From positions 5,597,001 to 5,661,000 of the forward strand of contig NZ_JARUBM010000002.1 of the NCBI RefSeq assembly GCF_029626175.1: a DNA stretch of 64,000 nucleotides. Direction: 5' to 3'. This document shows positions 28,034 to 36,633 of the stretch, in pieces; position 1 is the stretch's first letter, and every line of letters starts with the position of its first letter. Position numbers and translations under genes: made by a program. The notes beneath the pieces were generated by a model. The model did not search any database. It worked only from the letters and a program-made list of their open reading frames with translations, and had not been told where the DNA came from. The stretch comes from Micromonospora sp. WMMD1082 (lineage in GTDB: Bacteria > Actinomycetota > Actinomycetes > Mycobacteriales > Micromonosporaceae).

Positions 28034-29296
28034 TCAGAGACGTTCCACGGTGGGGCCGGTGCAGCGGTTGCGGGTGTCGAAGACGTAGCGGGCGTGCCGG
28101 GCGACGAGGTCGTAGTCGAACGCGTCATGGTCGGTGATCACCACCACCCCGTCGGCCTCGCGTACCTCGCGCTCGGTCAGGTCCACCGTCAGCACCCCGG
28201 CGGGGAGGTGGTGGGCCTCGGCGTACGGCTCGACCGCGCGGACCTCGGCGCCGAGGTCCCGCAGCCGCCGGGCCACGTCGACGGCGGGTGAGTCGCGCAT
28301 GTCGCCGGTGTTGCGCTTGTACGCCAGGCCGAGCAGAAGCAGCCGGGCCCCGTTGACCGCCCGTCCGGAGCGGTTCAGCCCCGCCATCACCCGCTGCGCC
28401 ACGTGCTCGGGCATCTCGTGGTTGACGTCGTTGGCCAGTTCGATGAACCGGAACTGCCGGCCGAGACGGCGCTTGACCTGCCAGGAGAGATAGCAGGGGT
28501 CGATCGGCAGGCAGTGCCCGCCGACACCCGGGCCGGGGCGGAACGGCATGAAGCCGAACGGCTTCGTCGACGCCGCCTCGATCGCCTGCCACACGTCGAT
28601 GTCCAACTGGTGCGAGAGCATGGTCAGCTCGTTGACCAAAGCGATGTTGACCTGGCGGAAGGTGTTCTCGATCAGCTTGGTCAGCTCGGCGACCTGGGTC
28701 GAGTCCACCGGCACCGTCCGCTCCACCAGCCGCCGGTAGAACTCGTCAACCCGGGCCAGGGCGGCGGCGTCCACCCCGGAGACCACCTTCGGGGTGTTCG
28801 CCAGGCGCCAGGTCGGGTTGCCCGGGTCGATCCGCTCCGGGCTGTAGCCGAGGTGGAAGTCGCCGGGGGCGCGCAGTCCGCTGGCCGACTCCAGCAGCGG
28901 GCGCAGCAGTTCCTCGGTGGTGCCCGGGTAGGTGGTGGACTCCAGGATCACCATGCAGCCCGGTCGCAGGTACGGCCCCACCGCCGTGCCGGCCTGTTCC
29001 ACGAAGCTCAGGTCGGGAGTGCCGTCGCGCAGCGGCGTGGGCACGGTGATGACGCAGATGTCGAAGTCCTTGGCGTCGGCGTACGCCGTGCTCGGGTGGT
29101 AGCGGCCGCTGGCCAGCGCCCGGCCGAGCCGGTCGGCGGGGATGTCCGACACGAACGACTCGCCGGAGGCGAGCCGCTTGACCCGGTCGGGGTCGACGTC
29201 GAGGCCGACCACCGCCATGCCGGCCTCGACGGCCTGCATGGCCAGCGGCAGGCCGACGTAACCCTGGCCGACGACGACCACCTTCTGAGCGCTCAC
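28034..29296 (-). CDS. UDP-sugar 6-dehydrogenase (WecC/WbpA type)
   Basis: 420-residue NAD-dependent enzyme that oxidises C6 of a UDP-sugar to a uronic acid. Rossmann motif VVVGQGYVGLPLA at the N terminus; YSPERIDPGNP; the catalytic-Cys segment GPGVGGHCLPIDP; C-terminal LGLAYKRNTGDMRDSPAVDV. Length and the GPGVGGHC motif fit UDP-HexNAc dehydrogenases more than UDP-glucose dehydrogenase. It probably feeds surface polysaccharide synthesis; the polysaccharide region itself lies 9 kb away. Confidence 0.88.
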   Translation of the reverse strand: MSAQKVVVVGQGYVGLPLAMQAVEAGMAVVGLDVDPDRVKRLASGESFVSDIPADRLGRALASGRYHPSTAYADAKDFDICVITVPTPLRDGTPDLSFVEQAGTAVGPYLRPGCMVILESTTYPGTTEELLRPLLESASGLRAPGDFHLGYSPERIDPGNPTWRLANTPKVVSGVDAAALARVDEFYRRLVERTVPVDSTQVAELTKLIENTFRQVNIALVNELTMLSHQLDIDVWQAIEAASTKPFGFMPFRPGPGVGGHCLPIDPCYLSWQVKRRLGRQFRFIELANDVNHEMPEHVAQRVMAGLNRSGRAVNGARLLLLGLAYKRNTGDMRDSPAVDVARRLRDLGAEVRAVEPYAEAHHLPAGVLTVDLTEREVREADGVVVITDHDAFDYDLVARHARYVFDTRNRCTGPTVERL

Positions 29297-29403
29297 CCGG
29301 ACTCCCGAACGGTAGGAGATAACTGCTGGTGAGGAGCCTAGAGCGCGGTGTGGTGCCGTACGTCCGTTTCGGGGAATCCGGGAAGGTCGGGGCGGCCGGG
29401 ACT

Positions 29404-30756
29404 TCAGGCGCCGCCGTCCCCGGTCTCCGGCGGCACCGCCGGAGAGGTCGTCGGCGTCGGCGAGGGTGGATCGGTCGACGGGCTGGGGCTGCCGGTCTCC
29501 GTCGGCTCAGGGCTGGGCGTCGTCGGCTCCGGCGTCGTCGGCTCACTCGACACGGTCGGTTGCGGCGTGGTCGGCTCGGGCGACGGGGACTCCGTCGCCC
29601 GGCCCGTCGAGCCGGCCGGCACCAACGGCGGCACCCGGGCGGGTGCGCTCTCCTCCTGACTCGGCGGTGCCTGCTCCTCGGCGGTGGATTCGGCCGTCGG
29701 CGTGGTGGTCGGCAGCTTGACCGCCGGGGTGTTGGCGTCGGTGGCCGCGCCGAGTGCCGCGCCGAGGGCCGCCAAGCCGACCAGCACCGCCGTGAGCGCG
29801 CCGACGAGCGCGCCGCGTCCCCGCCGGCCGGGCGGCCGGGCGCCGATCACCGGCAGGTCGGTGCGGGTGTCCGGCCCCGCGCCGCGCAGGGACGTGGCCG
29901 CCGGGACCATCGCCGTGGGCAGGGAGCCCTCCGACACGGCGGCCCGCGCGGCCTCCGCCATCGCCGCACCGCTGCCGAACCGGTCGGCCGGATCCTTCGC
30001 CAGCGCGCGGGCGACCAGCACCCGCACCGCCTCCGGGATGTCCGGCGGCAGCTCCGGCGGTGGGTCGTCGAGGTGCCGGACGGCGACCTGAAGCGGGTTG
30101 TCGCCGGTGAACGGCGGGCTGCCGGTCAGGCAGCAGTAGGCGACCGCGCCGAGCGCGTACAGATCGGTCGCCCCGGAGACCGGCCGTCCGGCGGCCTGCT
30201 CGGGCGCCATGTACAGCGCGGTGCCCGGCACCGCGTTCGTGCTGGTGATGCTCGTCACGTTCGTCGAACGGGCGACGCCGAAGTCGACCAGGACGACCGT
30301 GCCGTCCTCCTGCATCAGCAGGTTGCTCGGCTTGACGTCGCGGTGGACGATCCCGCCGAGGTGCGCGGCGTGCAGCGCCTGCGCCGCCTGCGCCACGACC
30401 GACATGGCCACGCCCACGTCCAGGCGCCCCTCGGCCTCGATCCGCTTGGACAGCGGCTGACCGGTGACGAACTCCATGACCAGGTAGTCGGCCCGGCTGC
30501 CGTCGGGTAGGTCGTCCTCGCCGCAGTCGAAGACCTGCACGATCCCCGGGTGGCGCAGCGCCGCCATGATCCGCGCCTCGGCACGGAACCGGGCGATGAA
30601 GTCGGGGTCGGAGACCAGGGAGGGCAACAGCACCTTGACCGCGACCTGGCGGCCGAGGATCAGGTCGGTTCCCCGCCAGACGTCGCCCATGCCGCCGGTG
30701 GCGACGCGCTCGTCCAGGCGGTACCGACCGCTGAGTACGACCTCCGCATACAACAC
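29404..30756 (-). CDS. membrane Ser/Thr protein kinase (PknB-like)
   Basis: 450 residues. Kinase domain about 8-265 with GxGxxG-type loop VATGGMGDVW, VAVKVLLP lysine, catalytic HRDVKPSNLL, DFG (VDFGVARS) and APE (YMAPEQA). One transmembrane helix near 315-340 (GALVGALTAVLVGLAALGAA) is followed by a Pro/Thr/Ser/Glu-rich extracellular tail without PASTA or other known sensor domain. GTG 30756 lies 6 nt after TACGGT, a leaderless start. Divergent from egtA. Targets unknown. Confidence 0.92.
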   Translation of the reverse strand: MLYAEVVLSGRYRLDERVATGGMGDVWRGTDLILGRQVAVKVLLPSLVSDPDFIARFRAEARIMAALRHPGIVQVFDCGEDDLPDGSRADYLVMEFVTGQPLSKRIEAEGRLDVGVAMSVVAQAAQALHAAHLGGIVHRDVKPSNLLMQEDGTVVLVDFGVARSTNVTSITSTNAVPGTALYMAPEQAAGRPVSGATDLYALGAVAYCCLTGSPPFTGDNPLQVAVRHLDDPPPELPPDIPEAVRVLVARALAKDPADRFGSGAAMAEAARAAVSEGSLPTAMVPAATSLRGAGPDTRTDLPVIGARPPGRRGRGALVGALTAVLVGLAALGAALGAATDANTPAVKLPTTTPTAESTAEEQAPPSQEESAPARVPPLVPAGSTGRATESPSPEPTTPQPTVSSEPTTPEPTTPSPEPTETGSPSPSTDPPSPTPTTSPAVPPETGDGGA

Positions 30757-30762
30757 GGCACC

Positions 30763-30768
30763 ACCGTA
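30763..30768 (-). promoter_or_regulatory. -10 box, leaderless kinase gene
   Basis: TACGGT on the minus strand, 6 nt before the GTG start codon of the kinase gene. Confidence 0.5.
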
Positions 30769-30970
30769 CCCACAGTGTGCCCGAACGGCGCGTCGACGGT
30801 CCGGGCGTACGGCTCCTCGTCGGGCGGGATCCGGCCGGATCGTGAATTCCACTCGACGGGCGGCTGACCCCTGCTACACAGATGATGGTGGAGACGACGA
30901 CGATCGGTGTGAATGTCACCGGTGCGGGTTACGGTGGGCGGCGGTCCGGTCCGCAGAGGGGAGCGGTGGC

Positions 30971-32206
30971 ATGGTGACGTCTTCGGAGGTGGGTCAGGTT
31001 CGGGTGCTGCGTGACCGCGCCGCGGCCGCTCGACATCTCGCCCGCATCTGCTTCAAGACCGGTCCACCCACGTGCACCGGGGTCGAGCTCGAGTGGACGG
31101 TTCACGACGCCGTCGACCCGCGCCGTCCCGTCGACGCCGCGCGACTGCGCGCGGCGTTGGGGCCGTACAGCCCCACCACGCTGGACCCGACCAGCCCCGC
31201 CCTGCGCCTGCTCCAGGGCGGCGCGGTGACCGTCGAGCCCGGCGGGCAGGTGGAGATCTCCACCCCGCCGCGAGCCTCCGTCGCCGCGCTGATCGAGGCG
31301 ACCCAGTCCGACATCGACCAGGTCGTCCGCCTGTTGGACGCCGCCGGCCTGACGCTCGGCCGCGCCGGCATCGATCCGTACCGACACCCGCAGCCGGTGA
31401 TCGACACCCCGCGTTACCGCGCCATGCGTCGGGTCTTCGACCGCCACGGGCCGGACGGGCAGACGATGATGTACAGCAGCGCCGGCCTGCAGATCTGTCT
31501 CGACGCGGGGGAGCCCGAGCAGCTCGTGGCGCGCTGGGAGCTGGCGCACACGGTCGGGCCGCCGCTGCTCGCCGCCTTCGCCACCGCCGGCCGGCACGCG
31601 GGCCGCGACACCGGCTGGGCGTCGGCCCGGATGGGCGCGTGGTGGCGCATCGACCCGGCCCGGACGGCGCCGGTCTGGACGCCGGGCCGGGCCGGCGAGG
31701 ATCCGGTCGCCGCCTGGACCGCGTACGTGCTGGCCGCCCCGCTGCTCTGTGTGCGCGGCGACGGCGCGGACTGGACGCCCCCGCCGGGCGTCACGTTCGC
31801 CGACTGGATCGACGGTGCGCTGGGCCGACCGCCCAGCGTCGACGACCTCGACTACCACGTCAGCACGCTCTTCCCACCGGTGCGCCCGCGCGGATACCTC
31901 GAACTGCGCTACCTCGACACCCAGCCCGACCGCGACTGGACCGTGCCGCTGGCGGTGCTCAGCGCGCTGTTCAGCGGTCCCGAGACCGTCGCCGAGGCGG
32001 CGGCGGTGACCGCACCGGCGGCCGACGGCTGGCACCGCGCCGCGCGGCAGGGTCTGCGCGACCCGATCCTGGCCCGGGCCGCGGCCGGCCTGTTCGACCT
32101 GGCCCTGGCGGCGTTGCCGCGGCTGGACCTGCCGCCGGCCCTGCACGACGAGATCGACCGGGGAGTACGACGGCGGCGCCACGCCGCGGAGAGGAGTCAG
32201 CGGTGA
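30971..32206 (+). CDS. egtA: gamma-glutamylcysteine ligase EgtA (ergothioneine)
   Basis: 411-residue ATP-dependent ligase joining glutamate and cysteine, the first step that supplies the sulfur donor for ergothioneine. GCS-type features include TGPPTCTGVELEWTVHDAV near the N terminus, PGGQVEISTPP, and MMYSSAGLQICLDAG. ATG 30971 is preceded by GAGGGGAGCGG; a TACGGT -10 box lies at 30930. The stop overlaps the egtB start by 4 bp, so egtABC is one translationally coupled unit. Confidence 0.93.
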   Translation: MVTSSEVGQVRVLRDRAAAARHLARICFKTGPPTCTGVELEWTVHDAVDPRRPVDAARLRAALGPYSPTTLDPTSPALRLLQGGAVTVEPGGQVEISTPPRASVAALIEATQSDIDQVVRLLDAAGLTLGRAGIDPYRHPQPVIDTPRYRAMRRVFDRHGPDGQTMMYSSAGLQICLDAGEPEQLVARWELAHTVGPPLLAAFATAGRHAGRDTGWASARMGAWWRIDPARTAPVWTPGRAGEDPVAAWTAYVLAAPLLCVRGDGADWTPPPGVTFADWIDGALGRPPSVDDLDYHVSTLFPPVRPRGYLELRYLDTQPDRDWTVPLAVLSALFSGPETVAEAAAVTAPAADGWHRAARQGLRDPILARAAAGLFDLALAALPRLDLPPALHDEIDRGVRRRRHAAERSQR

Positions 32207-33540
32207 CCGACACCACCAGCACCGACCGGGGCCCCGAGGAGCTCCGCGGCCGGATCGCGGCCGAGCTGGCCCGCACCCGGGCCCGTACCGCCCTGCTGAC
32301 CGACGCGGTGGACGACGACGACCTGACGCGCCAGCACTCGCCGTTGATGTCCCCGCTGGTGTGGGACCTGGCCCACGTGGGCAACCAGGAGGAACTCTGG
32401 CTGGTCCGCGACGTCGGGCGGCGGGAGGCGGTCCGGAGCGACATCGACGACCTGTACGACGCGTTCAAACAGCCGCGCCGGGACCGCCCGTCGCTGCCGC
32501 TGCTGCCGCCCGGCGAGGCGCGGGCGTACGTGGCCACCGTCCGCGAGAAGGTGTACGACCTGCTGGACCGCGTCGCCTTCGACAGTCGCCGGCTGGTCGT
32601 CGACGGCTTCGCCTTCGGCATGGTCGTGCAGCACGAGCAGCAGCACGACGAGACCATGCTCGCCACCCACCAGCTGCGCTCCGGCCCTGCGGTGCTGCAC
32701 GCGCCGCCGCCGCCCGAGCCGGCCGTGCGGGTGCCCGCTGAGGTGCTGGTGCCCGCCGGCCCGTTCGTCATGGGCACCGACGCCGACCCGTGGGCGCTGG
32801 ACAACGAGCGTCCGGCCCACCGGGTGGAGCTGCCCGCGTACGTCATCGACGCGGCGCCGGTGACCAACGGTGCGTACCGCGCGTTCATCGCCGACGGCGG
32901 GTACGACGACCCGCGCTGGTGGACCGAGACGGGCTGGGGGCACCGCCGGCAGGCCGGGCTGAGCGCGCCGCTGCACTGGCGGCGTGACGGCGACGGCTGG
33001 GCGTACCGGCGCTTCGGCCGTTGGGATCCGGTCCGCGACGACGAGCCGGTGGTGCACGTCTGCTTCCACGAGGCACAGGCGTACGCCCGCTGGGCGGGCA
33101 AGCGGCTGCCCACCGAGGCGGAGTGGGAGAAGGCCGCCCGCTGGGATCCGGCGACCGGCCGCTCCCGTCGCTATCCGTGGGGTGACGAGGAGCCGACGCC
33201 GGCGCACGCCAACCTGGGGCAGCGGCACCTGTCGCCGGCGCCGGTCGGCGCCTACCCCGCCGGTGCCTCGCCGCTCGGCGTGCACCAACTCGTCGGCGAC
33301 GTGTGGGAGTGGACCTCCACCCCGTTCCGGGGATATCCGGGCTTCGCCGCCTTCCCCTACCGGGAATACTCCGAGGTCTTCTTCGGCGACGACCACCAGG
33401 TCCTGCGGGGCGGTTCGTTCGGCACCGACCGGGCCGCCTGCCGGGGCACGTTCCGCAACTGGGACTACCCCATCCGCCGGCAGATCTTCAGCGGTTTCCG
33501 CTGCGCCCGCGACGCCCGGGCCGACGAGGTCGACCGGTGA
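32203..33540 (+). CDS. egtB: EgtB, iron-dependent C-S bond-forming sulfoxide synthase
   Basis: 445 residues. The N-terminal DinB-like domain carries the iron-binding H-x3-H-x-E motif (HEQQHDE) and an earlier His in DLAHVGNQEE. The C-terminal formylglycine-generating-enzyme-like domain has VPAGPFVMGTDADP, CFHEAQAYARWAGKRLPTEAEWE and LRGGSF. It couples gamma-glutamylcysteine (or cysteine) to hercynine with oxygen. GTG start overlaps the egtA stop (GTGA). Confidence 0.96.
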   Translation: MTDTTSTDRGPEELRGRIAAELARTRARTALLTDAVDDDDLTRQHSPLMSPLVWDLAHVGNQEELWLVRDVGRREAVRSDIDDLYDAFKQPRRDRPSLPLLPPGEARAYVATVREKVYDLLDRVAFDSRRLVVDGFAFGMVVQHEQQHDETMLATHQLRSGPAVLHAPPPPEPAVRVPAEVLVPAGPFVMGTDADPWALDNERPAHRVELPAYVIDAAPVTNGAYRAFIADGGYDDPRWWTETGWGHRRQAGLSAPLHWRRDGDGWAYRRFGRWDPVRDDEPVVHVCFHEAQAYARWAGKRLPTEAEWEKAARWDPATGRSRRYPWGDEEPTPAHANLGQRHLSPAPVGAYPAGASPLGVHQLVGDVWEWTSTPFRGYPGFAAFPYREYSEVFFGDDHQVLRGGSFGTDRAACRGTFRNWDYPIRRQIFSGFRCARDARADEVDR

Positions 33541-33571
33541 CGGGAGCCAGGCGACCGGCCCGGGTGGCCTG

Positions 33572-34321
33572 ATGTGCCGACACCTGGCCTACCTGGGGCC
33601 GCCGGTGACCCTGCGTGAGCTGCTCCTCGATCCGCCGCACTCGTTGCTGCGCCAGTCCTGGGCGCCACGCGACATGCGTGGCGGTGGGACGGTCAACGCC
33701 GACGGGTTCGGCGTCGGCTGGTATCCGGACGGCGGCGGCGCGCCGGTGCGGTACCGCCGGGCCCAGCCGATCTGGAGCGATCCGACGATCGCCGGACTCG
33801 CGGCGGTCACCTCGGCCGGCGCGGTGCTGGCCGCGGTCCGCTCGGCCACCGTCGGCATGCCGGTCGTTGACGCCGCCGCCGCGCCGTTCGCCGAGGGCCG
33901 GTGGTTGTTCAGCCACAACGGTGTGGTGCGCGGCTGGCCGGACTCGATGGTCCCGCTCGCCGCCGCACTACCCGTTCGTGACCTGCTCACTCTCGACGCG
34001 TCGACCGACTCGGCGCTGCTGTGGGCGCTGGTGCGCGACCGGTTGCGCGCGGGCCTCGGGCCGGCTCGGGCGGTCGCCGAGACGGTCACCGCGGTCGCCG
34101 CGGCCGCCCCCGGCTCGCGGCTCAACCTGCTGCTCACCGACGGCCACACGGTGGTCGCCAACGCGGCCGGGCACGCCCTGTCGCTGCGTGCGGCACCGGT
34201 CTCGGTGCTGCTGGCCTCCGAACCGCACGACGACGAACCGGGCTGGCGTGAGGTGCCCGAGGGGCAGCTCGTGGCGGCCACCGCGACCGAGGTACGCCAG
34301 CGCCCGCTGGCGGCGTGGTGA
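33572..34321 (+). CDS. egtC: EgtC, glutamine-amidotransferase-type gamma-glutamyl hydrolase
   Basis: 249 residues. Class II amidotransferase fold with nucleophile Cys2 (MCRHLAYLG), NADGFGVGWY and FSHNGVVRGW. It removes the gamma-glutamyl group from the hercynyl sulfoxide intermediate. ATG 33572 is 31 bp after the egtB stop. Confidence 0.93.
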   Translation: MCRHLAYLGPPVTLRELLLDPPHSLLRQSWAPRDMRGGGTVNADGFGVGWYPDGGGAPVRYRRAQPIWSDPTIAGLAAVTSAGAVLAAVRSATVGMPVVDAAAAPFAEGRWLFSHNGVVRGWPDSMVPLAAALPVRDLLTLDASTDSALLWALVRDRLRAGLGPARAVAETVTAVAAAAPGSRLNLLLTDGHTVVANAAGHALSLRAAPVSVLLASEPHDDEPGWREVPEGQLVAATATEVRQRPLAAW

Positions 34322-34366
34322 GCCGGCCCGTACCACCACCGACACGCACGACGGAAGGGGAAGCTG

Positions 34367-35332
34367 ATGGGCGCTGAGCCGCTGGAGATCCACCTCGACG
34401 ACCAGGACCTGGATCGCAGCCTGCGGCGGGACGTACGGGTCGGGCTGACCGCGCCGGAGAAGTGGCTGCCGCCGAGATGGTTCTACGACACCCGGGGCAG
34501 CGAGCTGTTCGACGAGATCACCCGGCTGCCCGAGTACTACCCCACCCGCGCCGAGCGTGCCGTGCTGGCCGACCGCGCGGCCGAGATCGTCGAGTTGACG
34601 CGCGCGAAGACCCTGATCGAGCTGGGTTCCGGGTCGTCGGAGAAGACCCGGCTCCTGCTGGACGCCTTCACCCACCGGGGCGGGCTGGGGACGTTCGTGC
34701 CGCTGGACGTGTCGGTCAGCGCCCTGACGGGCTCCACCACCGCCCTCGCCGCCGACTATCCCGGGCTGCGGGTACGCGGCATCGTCGGGGACTTCACCCG
34801 CCACCTGGACCGGCTGCCCACCGGCGGGCGGCGGCTGGTGATCTTCCTTGGCGGCACCATCGGCAACCTGCTCCCGGCGGAGCGGGCCGACTTCCTTGCC
34901 CGGATGCGCGCCGCCCTGGAGGCGGGTGACTGGCTGTTGGTCGGTACCGACCTGGTCAAGAACCCGGCGGTGATCGTTCCGGCGTACGACGACGCGGCGG
35001 GGGTGACCGCGGAGTTCAACCGCAACGTGCTGCGGGTGCTCAACCGGGAACTCGGGGCCGACCTCGACCCGGAGGCGTTCGCCCACGTCGCACTCTGGGA
35101 TCCGGCGCACGAGTGGATCGAGATGCGGCTGCGGGCCGAGCGGCCCATGCGGGTGCGGGTACTGGACCTGGACGTCGGCTTCGCCGCCGGGGAGGAGCTG
35201 CGCACCGAGGTGTCGGCGAAGTTCCGCCCGGAGGGGATCGCCGCCGAACTGGCCACGGCGGGGTTCCGCACCCAGCGGTTCTGGACCGACCCGGACGGCC
35301 TCTTCGGGGTCACCCTGGCCCGGGCCGCGTGA
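34367..35332 (+). CDS. egtD: EgtD, L-histidine N-alpha-trimethyltransferase
   Basis: 321-residue SAM-dependent enzyme making hercynine from histidine. SAM pocket in LIELGSGSSEKTRLLLDAF; FYDTRGSELFDEITRLPEYY is the family signature; FLGGTIGNLLP and KFRPEGI toward the end. It is preceded by AAGGGGAAGC. No egtE (PLP lyase) follows; the gene ends in a 12-bp perfect hairpin. Confidence 0.95.
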   Translation: MGAEPLEIHLDDQDLDRSLRRDVRVGLTAPEKWLPPRWFYDTRGSELFDEITRLPEYYPTRAERAVLADRAAEIVELTRAKTLIELGSGSSEKTRLLLDAFTHRGGLGTFVPLDVSVSALTGSTTALAADYPGLRVRGIVGDFTRHLDRLPTGGRRLVIFLGGTIGNLLPAERADFLARMRAALEAGDWLLVGTDLVKNPAVIVPAYDDAAGVTAEFNRNVLRVLNRELGADLDPEAFAHVALWDPAHEWIEMRLRAERPMRVRVLDLDVGFAAGEELRTEVSAKFRPEGIAAELATAGFRTQRFWTDPDGLFGVTLARAA

Positions 35333-35340
35333 CGGGCCGT

Positions 35341-35365
35341 CGCCGCCCAGCCGGGCTGGGCGGCG
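35341..35365 (+). terminator. hairpin ending the egt operon
   Basis: CGCCGCCCAGCC-G-GGCTGGGCGGCG, 12-bp perfect arms 9 bp after the egtD stop. It separates the egt operon from the Mn riboswitch unit. Confidence 0.8.
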
Positions 35366-35418
35366 GGTCCGGTGGTGGGCCATCTCACCCGGCGGCGCCG
35401 CGGCGGCCGATGATCGGC

Positions 35419-35424
35419 TAGGCT
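35419..35424 (+). promoter_or_regulatory. -10 box of the Mn-riboswitch transcript
   Basis: TAGGCT, which would start transcription at about 35431, right at the aptamer 5' end. Confidence 0.55.
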
Positions 35425-35430
35425 CGGCGT

Positions 35431-35560
35431 AGCGAAGGGGAGTAGCCCGCAACGTCGTGGTCGACATACTGGTGCGTTCCGCATCCGGCCACGCGGCCTC
35501 GTCAGACGAGGCGGGCGAGACCTTCGACCCAGGCTCAACGGCCGGGTCGAGGGCGTCCCC
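35431..35560 (+). promoter_or_regulatory. yybP-ykoY manganese riboswitch
   Basis: The leader contains the invariant GAAGGGGAGTAGC (35434-35446), the CGACATACTGG segment (35462-35472), the helix CCTCGTC-A-GACGAGG and the second conserved loop GGGCGAGACC (35513-35522), then a TCGACCC/GGGTCGA helix. These are the two cross-docking loops of the Mn2+-sensing yybP-ykoY RNA. It precedes a GDT1/TMEM165-type Mn transporter, a classic target; Mn2+ would switch the exporter on. Confidence 0.85.
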
Positions 35561-35593
35561 GTGCCTCCTCCCGGCAAGATCCGGAAGGACATC

Positions 35594-36181
35594 ATGGAGG
35601 GCTTCCTCGTCGCGCTGGCGGTCAGCTTCGGCGTCATCTTCGTTGCCGAGCTGGGAGACAAGTCCCAGCTCATGGCCCTGGCGTTCGCCACCAGATACCG
35701 CACCGTGCCGATCCTGATCGGCATCACCGTCGCCACCGCCGTGGTGCACCTGGCCTCGGTGGCGATCGGCTACGGGCTGGGCGCCGCCCTGCCCACCGGC
35801 TGGATCTCGCTGCTGGCGGGCCTGGCCTTCATCGGTTTCGGCATCTGGACCCTGCGCGGTGACACGCTCACCGAGGAGGAGAAGCGCAAGGCCGCCAAGG
35901 GCGGCAAGTCGGCCGTGTTCGCCGTCGGTGTCGCGTTCTTCCTGGCCGAACTCGGCGACAAGACGATGCTCGCCACGATCACCCTGGCCACCCAGTACGG
36001 CTGGTTCGGCACCTGGATCGGCTCGACCATCGGCATGGTCGCCGCCGACGCGCTCGCCATCGTCGTCGGCCGGCTGCTCGGTCGAAAGCTGCCGGAACGC
36101 ACCATCAAGTTCGGCGCCGCCGCCCTGTTCGCCATCAGTGGTGTCTGGCTGATCGTCGAGGCGGTCGCGCAGCTGAGTTGA
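35594..36181 (+). CDS. GDT1/TMEM165-family Mn2+ (Ca2+) exporter
   Basis: 195-residue, six-helix membrane protein with the two family signatures E-x-G-D-K-(S/T): VAELGDKSQLMALAF near the N terminus and LAELGDKTMLATITL in the second half, an internal duplication. Homologues export Mn2+ or exchange Ca2+/H+. ATG 35594 (MEGFLVALAV) follows GGAAGGA by 5 nt. Regulation by the Mn riboswitch supports manganese as substrate. Confidence 0.92.
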   Translation: MEGFLVALAVSFGVIFVAELGDKSQLMALAFATRYRTVPILIGITVATAVVHLASVAIGYGLGAALPTGWISLLAGLAFIGFGIWTLRGDTLTEEEKRKAAKGGKSAVFAVGVAFFLAELGDKTMLATITLATQYGWFGTWIGSTIGMVAADALAIVVGRLLGRKLPERTIKFGAAALFAISGVWLIVEAVAQLS

Positions 36182-36252
36182 GCGGCCGCGTCGGGCCGCG
36201 GCCCGACGCGGCACGCCCGACTACCCGGGTGCCGGCCGGGTATGGCGCCCGG

Positions 36253-36633
36253 GTGGACGTGGCGCCGATCCTGGAGCACGGTCACCAGTCCCTGGTGACC
36301 GCGGTGGAACTCGTCGGCGCCCTGGTGATCGCTGCCGGAGCGGCCTGGGCGGCGCTGTGGTTCGTGCTCGACGGGCTGCGCTACCGCGACGCCGCCGTCT
36401 TCACCCGGATCCGGTTGACCCTGAGCCGCTTCCTCACCCTGGGGCTGGAGTTCCAGCTGGCGGCGGACATCCTGCGTACCGCCCTGTCGCCGACCTTCGC
36501 GCAGATCGGCCAGCTCGCCGCCATCGCCGCCATCCGGACCGTCCTGAACTACGTCCTAGGCCGGGAGATCGAGCAGGAGCAGCGACAGGTCGGTGGCTCG
36601 GGACGACCGGGTCAGGCGCCGGGCCGCTGGTAG
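36253..36633 (+). CDS. DUF1622 membrane protein
   Basis: 126 residues with three likely membrane segments: [20 protein letters not shown], the region around [20 protein letters not shown], and [20 protein letters not shown]. The [17 protein letters not shown] stretch is typical of DUF1622, function unknown. The start is uncertain: GTG 36253 fits the family length; an in-frame ATG exists at 36178. Its 3' end overlaps the convergent nhaA by 22 bp. Confidence 0.75.
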   Translation: MDVAPILEHGHQSLVTAVELVGALVIAAGAAWAALWFVLDGLRYRDAAVFTRIRLTLSRFLTLGLEFQLAADILRTALSPTFAQIGQLAAIAAIRTVLNYVLGREIEQEQRQVGGSGRPGQAPGRW

